From JBHGAV01 sp041946685 (GTDB lineage Bacteria > Acidobacteriota > Terriglobia > Bryobacterales > Bryobacteraceae): a stretch of 21,592 nt of DNA. A program made the position numbers and the translations under genes. The notes under the pieces are model-generated. The model searched no databases, had not been told where the DNA came from, and saw only the letters and a program-made list of their open reading frames with translations. The stretch covers positions 1-21,592 of the forward strand of contig JBHGAV010000064.1 of NCBI GenBank assembly GCA_041946685.1, given 5' to 3'. How positions within the stretch are numbered: position 1 is the stretch's first letter; every line of letters starts with the position of its first letter. Below, piece after piece: positions 15,015 to 20,379 of this stretch.

Positions 15015-15094
15015 GAAATAAAGCTCCTTCTCGAAGATTCTGCGCTGTAGGAGCGCATGCCAGAATATTCCACCGAAACGCGCCTGTCTGTCAA
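15011..15094 (-). CDS. Possible 27-aa leader peptide gene with TTG start
   Basis: On the minus strand the perfect ribosome site AAAGGAGG is followed by six bases and TTG (15094-15092). The frame encodes a Ser/Arg-rich peptide (TDRRVSVEYSGMRSYS...RRSFIS) and ends in TGA overlapping the ATG of the next gene as ATGA. Strong ribosome site plus exact stop/start overlap suggests translational coupling. It is too short to be supported by composition, and the ribosome site could be fortuitous. Confidence 0.4.
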   Translation of the reverse strand: MTDRRVSVEYSGMRSYSAESSRRSFIS

Positions 15095-15219
15095 TAGCTA
15101 CCTCCTTTGTTTTCATATACATGCATACAGGCACTTAGTAATATGCATGCATGAGCATGACTGGTAACTTTCCTCCCTGTTGTTTGGCACTCCGCGGGTC
15201 GCTTCGGTACCCGCTGCGA

Positions 15220-15248
15220 CTGAGTGACTCAGGCTGAGTTGTACTCAG
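15220..15248. promoter_or_regulatory. Operator array: four alternating CTGAGT/ACTCAG half-sites
   Basis: Half-sites are CTGAGT 15220-15225, ACTCAG 15227-15232, CTGAGT 15234-15239 and ACTCAG 15243-15248. They form two palindromes, with spacers of 1 and 3 bases. The last two overlap the -35 box of the rightward promoter. They sit between the leftward genes (start 15094/15014) and the rightward replication operon, where a switch repressor would act. The rest of 15095-15476 also has a GCGGGT/ACCCGC hairpin (15194-15214), ATGCAT-rich repeats (15121-15142) and CAATCT/AGATTG (15253-15279). Confidence 0.75.
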
Positions 15249-15267
15249 ATATCAATCTGTGTATACT
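15239..15267 (+). promoter_or_regulatory. Promoter of the rightward replication operon
   Basis: TTGTAC (15239-15244), exactly 17 bases and TATACT (15262-15267) form a near-consensus sigma-70 promoter. It is overlapped by the operator half-sites, consistent with repression in the integrated state. The message would start near 15274 and carry about 200 bases of leader before the TTG at 15477. Confidence 0.7.
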
Positions 15268-15476
15268 AAAACTAGATTGCGGATGTCAGTAGTCCTGGAC
15301 CCCAGGGACATCCGAAAGGGGTCCTCCAATAGCTCGAAGTGTTGCTCTGGAGCAATTATCCCGCATTTAGCCCTCCGAATGGGTGGCAAATGGCGGCCAC
15401 AGCACGGCAGTTGCCCGGGCGCGCGGCTGAATAGCCACCACCCCTCAAAGAACAAACCGTTCACCGGAGGCGCATC

Positions 15477-15806
15477 TTGTTTCTATGGCCCAGTGAAGTG
15501 TTGCGATGCAGTGAGTCATTCCAGTGGCCGGTCTGTGTCCATGGCCTTGGCGGCTCAGCCGTGTGGGTTGAGCGTGACCAGTTTCTTGCCCTAGTGAGTC
15601 AGAAACTGGTCGGTGGCCTGGGGACACGGACCAAAGTGAAGCGGCTCATCTACCTCCCTCCCAAGGACAATAAGCTCCTTCGAATGGCTGTGGCGGCTCA
15701 AAGTCAGGTACGACGGAGGCGCTTCGTGGGGCAGTGGCCCGGCGGGCGGCTTGGGGGATTCAGTTACTACGAGTTCAAGAAGGAGAGGTATGGTCACGCA
15801 AAGTGA
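15477..15806 (+). CDS. Possible small basic protein with TTG start
   Basis: A 109-aa frame whose TTG is preceded by GGAGG with a six-base gap, an ideal ribosome site. The first 25 residues look poor (MFLWPSEVLRCSESF), but the rest reads like a real protein: VERDQFLALVSQKLVGGLGTRTKVKRLIYLPPKDNKLLRMAVAA, then a very basic QVRRRRFVGQW and FSYYEFKKERYGHAK. Its 3' end overlaps the next gene by 17 bp. A GTG at about 15563 is an alternative start. It would be the first gene of the rightward operon. No family recognised; a basic DNA- or RNA-binding role is possible. Confidence 0.48.
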   Translation: MFLWPSEVLRCSESFQWPVCVHGLGGSAVWVERDQFLALVSQKLVGGLGTRTKVKRLIYLPPKDNKLLRMAVAAQSQVRRRRFVGQWPGGRLGGFSYYEFKKERYGHAK

Positions 15807-16029
15807 AGAGGGTTTCGGCCCGCACATGCGCGAGGTTGATGCCGCGCGCTACCTCGGGGTATCAATCGCGATGCTACGCAAGCAACGGCGCTTTGGCAAG
15901 CCGCCTGTGTACAAAAAGTTTGGTGATGCCGTTGTGTACCGGCGACGTGACCTGGACGATTTTTTGGCCGCTTGCCCCACATTCCCGAAGTCAGAAACAG
16001 CACCTCGGCCGGCAGAAGGTGCGCAATGA
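15790..16029 (+). CDS. AlpA/excisionase-like HTH protein
   Basis: A 79-aa protein from the ATG at 15790, with AAGGAGAGG just before it. HMREVDAARYLGVSIAMLRKQRRFGKPPVYKKFGDAVVYRRRDLDDFLA is a winged MerR-like helix-turn-helix of the excisionase/AlpA type: helix (VDAARYLGV), turn, recognition helix (IAMLRKQRR), then the wing with the Y-R-R-x-D-L-x-x-F-L block. In satellites and prophages such proteins either bend DNA for excision or activate the element. It is first in a tightly coupled set, its stop overlapping the next start as ATGA, so it is co-expressed with the primase. Confidence 0.85.
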   Translation: MVTQSEEGFGPHMREVDAARYLGVSIAMLRKQRRFGKPPVYKKFGDAVVYRRRDLDDFLAACPTFPKSETAPRPAEGAQ

Positions 16030-16394
16030 CCGCCGCGGAGCGCGAGAACCAGCGCGTCATCGGCTTAGCATTCCGCCAGTTGCGGCGCCTTCGGACGTTC
16101 GATTTGTTCATGCGCGACGGTTCGCCTTGGGTTCGGTACCCTCGCTGCCCAAACTGGACGATTGCGGAGGCTCCATTGGACCCGCGGAGGATGAAGAGGG
16201 CGCTCGAACTCGGGCCCTTCTGGGGATTCACGTTCTCGATTAAGGCGCGCCATTGGTGCCGTTTGTGGCAGGTGCTTCGGGAGTTGGCCGAAACCGCTGG
16301 GGCGACGCCGACGCACATTCGTGAACTGACGGTGCCACCCGATATCCGCGGCGCCCTTGGCGGCCTGTCCGGGGGCGGAGGAGCGACGCAATGA
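16026..16394 (+). CDS. Hypothetical protein between HTH and primase genes
   Basis: A 122-aa protein; the ATG at 16026 overlaps the TGA of the HTH gene as ATGA, and its own TGA overlaps the primase ATG in the same way. This coupling fixes both ends. It holds ENQRVIGLAFRQLRRLRTFDLFM, a Trp/Arg/Pro-rich middle (PWVRYPRCPNWTIAEAPLD), an aromatic segment (FWGFTFSIKARHWCRLW) and a Gly-rich tail. No family recognised. Its place suggests a replication accessory protein. Confidence 0.72.
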   Translation: MTAAERENQRVIGLAFRQLRRLRTFDLFMRDGSPWVRYPRCPNWTIAEAPLDPRRMKRALELGPFWGFTFSIKARHWCRLWQVLRELAETAGATPTHIRELTVPPDIRGALGGLSGGGGATQ

Positions 16395-19192
16395 ACGCCT
16401 ACGAATCGTGTCTCCTTGACGAAGCGAGGAGAGGAGCAACACTACAGCCGTGGGCGGTTGATCTATTGAAGCGAGCTTGTGAACACGACGGGATTGCCCT
16501 CCCTGACTCCGCGGTGCCATACCCCTCAATTACGGAAGAGGCCGCGATCGAGAGGCAGTTAGAGCCGGAGTCCGCAGAGCCAGCATCAGGCGAGCGGTCT
16601 GAACCGCCAGCGTGTGAGGCCCCAACAGAGGCAGGAAGTGCGGATTCCCGAATCGACCTTCAGGCTGGGCCGGAGGTCGAGGTGGAGGTGGAAGCCGCCG
16701 ACGCGCCCGTAGATCCGCAGCCTCGCCCACCGCAGGGACCCCCGCCGCGGACTCCGCACGCCGCCCACATTGGGCAACGCCCCCCGTTCTCGCCCGGCGA
16801 GGTCGCGCGCTATTATGCTGTTCGCGCGCCGCGCATCAAGCAGACGAGCGCGAAGGAGTGGCGCGGGGCGTGCCCGCTTCATGGTGGTACTCGAGACTCC
16901 TTCGCTATCCAGGCCGAAACCGGCCTATGGCACTGTCACAGCGAGTGCAACCGCGGCGGGTCCATGATCGAGTTCGAGATGGCTTTCTCCGGCCTGGACT
17001 TCCGTGCCGCCGCGCGTGCCGTAGATGACGCCGTGGGGCGCCGCAATGGGCATAATCCCCAGGAGCGGGTGGCAGCGGAGTACACCTACACGGACGAGCG
17101 GGGCCGCCCCCTCTTCCGCGTGATCCGGCTCGAGCCCAAGAACTTCCGGCAGAAGCGATGGGATGGGCAGGGTTGGAAATGGGGACTTGGAGACACCAGG
17201 CGGGTACTCTACAACCTGGAGGCGGTCTGTGCATCGGACTTGGTTGTCTGCTGTGAGGGCGAGAAAGACGTAGAGACCCTGCGATCCCTCGGGCGCGTAG
17301 CGACCTGCAACCCGATGGGCGCTGGGAAGTGGCGGTCGGAATACTCCCAGTCGCTCAAGGGGAAGACCGTGATCATCGTGCCCGACAATGACGAGCCGGG
17401 GCGGAAGCACGCGGCTGAGGTGGCAGAATCGCTGCTCTCGATAGCCGAGCAGGTGTATGCCTCCATCGTCCCGGAGCCGCACAAAGACGTGTCGGATTGG
17501 GTTAAGGCCGCCTCTGTGGATGCCGCAGCGGTGGACAGGTGGCTAGGACAGGCTACGCGTATCGAGTCCAAGGACGACATTTACAAGTTGTGGCCGGAAG
17601 CCGCACCACCGGAAGACCACGAGGAGCACGTCTCCACCGCTGAGCCTGCTCCGCCCCCTCCGTCCCCGAGCGATGAGGATGCCCCGCCTCCAGAACTAGA
17701 GCAACCGCGTCCGGGCGCGGCGGACGGACCGCAGCGGGAGAGCCAAGCGACGAAGTTGTTGCGGCTGGTGAGCGATGTCGAGTTGTTCCATTCGCAAGAT
17801 CGAGCGGCTTTTGCGCGGTTCTCCTACGGGGGTCACTTTGAGATACACCCCGTGCAGTCGAAGAGTTTCAGACAGTTCCTCCAGAGGCGCTATTACACCA
17901 CCACCCGCGTTGCTCTTTCCGCAAAAGGTCTCCAGGACGGTCTTGGGGTTTTGGCCGCAAGCGCGTTGTTCGATGGCCCCGAGTTCCCAGTATTTACTCG
18001 CGTTGGATCACTAGGCGACTCCCTCTTTATCGATCTCGGGACAGACGATTGGGATGCGATCGAGATCACCTCTGAGGGCTGGGCTATCAACCCGAGCCCA
18101 CCAGTCCGCTTCCGGCGCGCCCCAGGGATCCTCCCACTGCCCAAACCGATCCGGTCCCCTCACGGGAGTGAGTATCTTCGGGAACTGCTGAACACTGATT
18201 CCACCAGTCACGACCACGCTCTGGTAGTCGCTTTCCTGATGGCAACCATGCGGCCGGCGGGTCCATTCCCGGTCCTCGTGCTTTGCTCTGAGGCAGGCAG
18301 CGGAAAGACAACGTTAGCCAGGATGCTCCGGTCGTTTATTGACCCACACGTCGTCTCCGTTCGCACGCAACCCTGCAACCCGCGCGACCTGATGATCGCG
18401 GCGACCAATTCCTGGGTTATGTCGATCGACAACATCTCTCACGTGGACGATTGGCTCAGTGATTGTCTTTGCCAGCTTTCCACGGGTGGGGGCTTTGCGA
18501 CCCGTGAGCTTTACAGCGACCTGGATGAGACTTTGATCAACGTTCAGCGTCCTGTCATTCTCAACGGCATCGAGGAGATAGTGACGCGCGGCGACCTGCT
18601 GGACAGGTCTTTGCTCGTGCGACTGCCCGCCATCCCTGAGTCGAAGCGACGACCAGAGCGGGAACTCTGGGGCAGGTTTGAGCAGCAGCGCCCCGCCATA
18701 ATGGCATATCTGCTCGACGCCTGCGTGGGTGCCCTGGCTAACCTTGGATCCGTGCATCTGGAATCAACCCCGCGCATGGCCGACTTCGCCACCTGGGTGG
18801 CCGCCGCCGAGCCCGCCCTCGGCTGGCCGAAAGGGCATTTCATTGACTCGTACTCCGAGAATCGACAGGAAGCCACCACTATCACCCTTGAGGCGTCACC
18901 CATCGGGCGGCACGTCCTACAACTCAGGTCTGCCGTATGCGGACAGTGGGAGGGCACCGCCAAGCGTCTTCTGGAGCAGATCAACAGCCAGGCCACAATG
19001 GCGGAGCAGAAGTTGAGGTCTTGGCCCCAGACGGCTCGCGGTATGAGTAACGCTCTCCGCCGGCTGGTCCAGTCCCTCAGAAACGCCGGCGTCTGCGTGA
19101 ACTTCACACGTGAATCAGGGACCCGAGAACGGGAGCGCTTGATCACAATCACATGGGGGAACGGTTACGAGAAGTGGGACACCGGATCGTGA
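16391..19192 (+). CDS. Primase-helicase: CHC2-type zinc finger, TOPRIM and P-loop ATPase
   Basis: A 933-aa replication protein. Residues 1-130 are acidic and Pro-rich. A CHC2-like zinc finger follows: ACPLHGG (C161, H164) and WHCHSECNRGG (C182, C186). A TOPRIM domain has Glu at about 289 (CCEGEKDVE) and Asp at about 332 and 334 (IVPDNDEPG), as in DnaG-type primases. A Pro/Glu-rich linker (about 400-450) leads to an ATPase with Walker A GSGKTT at about 636-641 and a Walker B-like VMSIDN with Asp at about 680, then a helical C-terminus with a basic end. It probably primes and unwinds at the adjacent iteron region. The stop overlaps a GAAGTGGGACA repeat. Primase plus ATPase in one chain is typical of phages and satellites. 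Confidence 0.9.
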   Translation: MNAYESCLLDEARRGATLQPWAVDLLKRACEHDGIALPDSAVPYPSITEEAAIERQLEPESAEPASGERSEPPACEAPTEAGSADSRIDLQAGPEVEVEVEAADAPVDPQPRPPQGPPPRTPHAAHIGQRPPFSPGEVARYYAVRAPRIKQTSAKEWRGACPLHGGTRDSFAIQAETGLWHCHSECNRGGSMIEFEMAFSGLDFRAAARAVDDAVGRRNGHNPQERVAAEYTYTDERGRPLFRVIRLEPKNFRQKRWDGQGWKWGLGDTRRVLYNLEAVCASDLVVCCEGEKDVETLRSLGRVATCNPMGAGKWRSEYSQSLKGKTVIIVPDNDEPGRKHAAEVAESLLSIAEQVYASIVPEPHKDVSDWVKAASVDAAAVDRWLGQATRIESKDDIYKLWPEAAPPEDHEEHVSTAEPAPPPPSPSDEDAPPPELEQPRPGAADGPQRESQATKLLRLVSDVELFHSQDRAAFARFSYGGHFEIHPVQSKSFRQFLQRRYYTTTRVALSAKGLQDGLGVLAASALFDGPEFPVFTRVGSLGDSLFIDLGTDDWDAIEITSEGWAINPSPPVRFRRAPGILPLPKPIRSPHGSEYLRELLNTDSTSHDHALVVAFLMATMRPAGPFPVLVLCSEAGSGKTTLARMLRSFIDPHVVSVRTQPCNPRDLMIAATNSWVMSIDNISHVDDWLSDCLCQLSTGGGFATRELYSDLDETLINVQRPVILNGIEEIVTRGDLLDRSLLVRLPAIPESKRRPERELWGRFEQQRPAIMAYLLDACVGALANLGSVHLESTPRMADFATWVAAAEPALGWPKGHFIDSYSENRQEATTITLEASPIGRHVLQLRSAVCGQWEGTAKRLLEQINSQATMAEQKLRSWPQTARGMSNALRRLVQSLRNAGVCVNFTRESGTRERERLITITWGNGYEKWDTGS

Positions 19193-19213
19193 AGTGGGAC
19201 AGTGTCCCACTTC
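19171..19213. repeat. GAAGTGGGACA repeats at the end of the primase gene
   Basis: Two direct copies of GAAGTGGGACA (19171-19181 and 19191-19201) are exactly 20 bp apart, two helical turns. An inverted copy TGTCCCACTTC (19203-19213) makes the second copy part of a 23-bp palindrome with one central base. The cluster straddles the primase stop codon. It could be a binding site for the primase or a regulator, or the palindrome could act as a hairpin in RNA. Confidence 0.72.
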
Positions 19214-19254
19214 ATAAAAACGCCACGGGAGAGACAAGGGCAGTCGCTGTGAGC

Positions 19255-19382
19255 TCGGACGTTCGGACGCAATCGGACGCACCAGCCCTATTGTTTACCC
19301 CTGACCGTTGAGCAAAAAAGAGGGAGAGGTATATGGGGAGAATAATAGGGCCGCTCCGTCCGAATCGTCCGAAATTGTCCGA
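19255..19382. other. Candidate replication origin with inverted iterons
   Basis: Three TCGGAC boxes (19255-19260, 19263-19268, 19273-19278) face three GTCCGA boxes (19358-19363, 19367-19372, 19377-19382). Between them are GCCCTATT (19285-19292) and its complement AATAGGGC (19344-19351). All pairs share a centre near 19318, so this is one large dyad. The interior (CAAAAAAG, ATATGG, AATAATA) is close to half A+T, lower in GC than the surroundings. It lies just after the primase-helicase gene. Staphylococcal pathogenicity islands have iterons flanking an A/T-rich stretch next to the Rep gene, and the layout here is similar. The stretch 19193-19575 has no credible ORF; the origin-like elements and the GGGACA clusters occupy it. 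Confidence 0.7.
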
Positions 19383-19454
19383 CCGAAGCGGCCCTGACAC
19401 GGCAACCCGACACCCGCGCGACGGTCCCGCCACGGCCGCGGAGACACTAGATTC

Positions 19455-19480
19455 GGGACACAAGTGGGACAACTGGGACA
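19455..19480 (+). repeat. Second GGGACA cluster
   Basis: GGGACA occurs at 19455-19460, 19466-19471 (as AAGTGGGACA) and 19475-19480, spaced 11 and 9 bp. The middle copy is ten of eleven bases of the motif at the primase end. Together the two clusters flank the inverted-iteron dyad. A CCCCG-CTA-CGGGG hairpin follows at 19481-19493. Confidence 0.55.
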
Positions 19481-19575
19481 CCCCGCTACGGGGCTTCAAG
19501 GGGTTGTGTGGCAGTGACTGCTAGGCAACCACGCACACACGAGCCACGCAAAAAAGAAACGAAGGAGGAATGGCC

Positions 19576-20079
19576 ATGGCGAACTGTTCCCTCTGTCGGC
19601 ACAAGGATAGACAAACCATCGACTCGGCCTTGATCGGAGGGCAAAGCGCACGGGCGGTCGCTGCCCGGTTTCACTTGTCCAAATCAGCAGTAGCGCGCCA
19701 CCAGGCCCATCTACGGCCGGTGGTTCGTGATCAAGTTGCCCAGGTGACAAAGGCTCGTGGCTTGAGTATCCACGAGGAGGTGGTCATGCTGCTAGAAGGG
19801 CTCAAGAGGGCGATGACGAGTGCTGAGGGGGAAGCGAAGGCGGGGAACTGGCAGGGCCTGCGCGGTCTGGCTGGAGAGTGCCGAAAGACCCTCGAACTGC
19901 TCGCGCGCATGAGTGGCGAACTCGAGGGAGGGTCGGACAAAGGCACCAGTGAACCGGCGGTAGTGATCATGGTGCCCTCAGTGAGCGCGCCAACGCCCAA
20001 GATCCTCCAACTCGACGTACCTGGGCAGATGGCGCCGCTGCAGATTCTGGACGCGCCAACGATCGAGACGGGGGAGTAG
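19576..20079 (+). CDS. Zinc/HTH protein, possibly small-terminase-like
   Basis: A 167-aa protein. The ATG at 19576 is chosen because GGAGG (19564-19568) stands seven bases before it; the ATG at 19570 is too close. The N-terminus has a CSLC knuckle, then KDRQTIDSALIGGQSARAVAARFHLSKSAVARHQAHL, a clear helix-turn-helix (AVAARFHLSKSAVARH). A long helical region follows (MLLEGLKRAMTSAEGEAKAGNWQGLRGLAGECRKTLELLARMSGEL) with a Pro-rich tail. The same two-part layout occurs in many phage and island proteins; a small terminase-like DNA-recognition role is possible given its place after the origin-like region, but it may be a regulator. Confidence 0.78.
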   Translation: MANCSLCRHKDRQTIDSALIGGQSARAVAARFHLSKSAVARHQAHLRPVVRDQVAQVTKARGLSIHEEVVMLLEGLKRAMTSAEGEAKAGNWQGLRGLAGECRKTLELLARMSGELEGGSDKGTSEPAVVIMVPSVSAPTPKILQLDVPGQMAPLQILDAPTIETGE

Positions 20080-20094
20080 GGGACAAGAGACACC

Positions 20095-20379
20095 GTGCTC
20101 ACCGAAGCCAAGCTTGTCCGGATGCGCGAGCGGCACGCCACTAGTGCGCCCGCCTCCGTAGCGGGTCAGCAAACCTTGGCAATGGAAAGACACTTCACAC
20201 CCCAGGAACTCGCGGAACTTTGGAGTCTGGACCCGAGCAGCATCCGCCGACTGTTCATCGACGAACCAGGCGTGCTTCGGATCGGTCGCACAACAGCTGG
20301 CCGCTCCCGTCGAAGCTACGTCACCTTGCGGATTCCCGAGAGCGTTGTACAGCGGGTCCATGAGCGAAGATCCAGATGA
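20095..20379 (+). CDS. Excisionase-like HTH protein next to the integrase
   Basis: A 94-aa protein from GTG 20095 (15 bases after the previous stop, with GGGGA upstream); the shorter ATG at 20182 gives 65 aa. FTPQELAELWSLDPSSIRRLFIDEPGVLRIG is a helix-turn-helix of the excisionase class (helix PQELAELWSL, recognition helix PSSIRRLFIDE), followed by RRSYVTLRIPESVVQRVHERRSR, a basic wing and tail. Small proteins of this type directly upstream of an integrase gene usually set the direction of recombination. Its TGA (20377-20379) overlaps an ATG in the integrase frame as ATGA. Confidence 0.8.
   Translation: MLTEAKLVRMRERHATSAPASVAGQQTLAMERHFTPQELAELWSLDPSSIRRLFIDEPGVLRIGRTTAGRSRRSYVTLRIPESVVQRVHERRSR

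Noticed and set aside
15259..15594. A 111-codon frame starting next to the rightward promoter
   Set aside because: Poor composition (many Ser/Cys/His/Pro), no ribosome site, and it overlaps the better supported TTG frame at 15477.
15734..16243. A 169-codon frame in a second plus frame over the AlpA-like gene
   Set aside because: It overlaps two better supported coupled genes and lacks any recognisable domain.
19255..19480. CRISPR-like repeat array
   Set aside because: Repeats are 6-11 bp with irregular gaps and mixed orientation, with no 25-40 bp repeat units or spacers; they fit iterons.
19333..19524. A 63-codon frame across the origin-like region
   Set aside because: Composition is that of repeats (Arg/Pro/Asp) and it lies across the GTCCGA boxes and GGGACA cluster; no good start signal.
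19502..19530. Imperfect hairpin GGTTG...CAACC as a terminator
   Set aside because: Four-base internal mismatches and no T-run; not strong enough to call.
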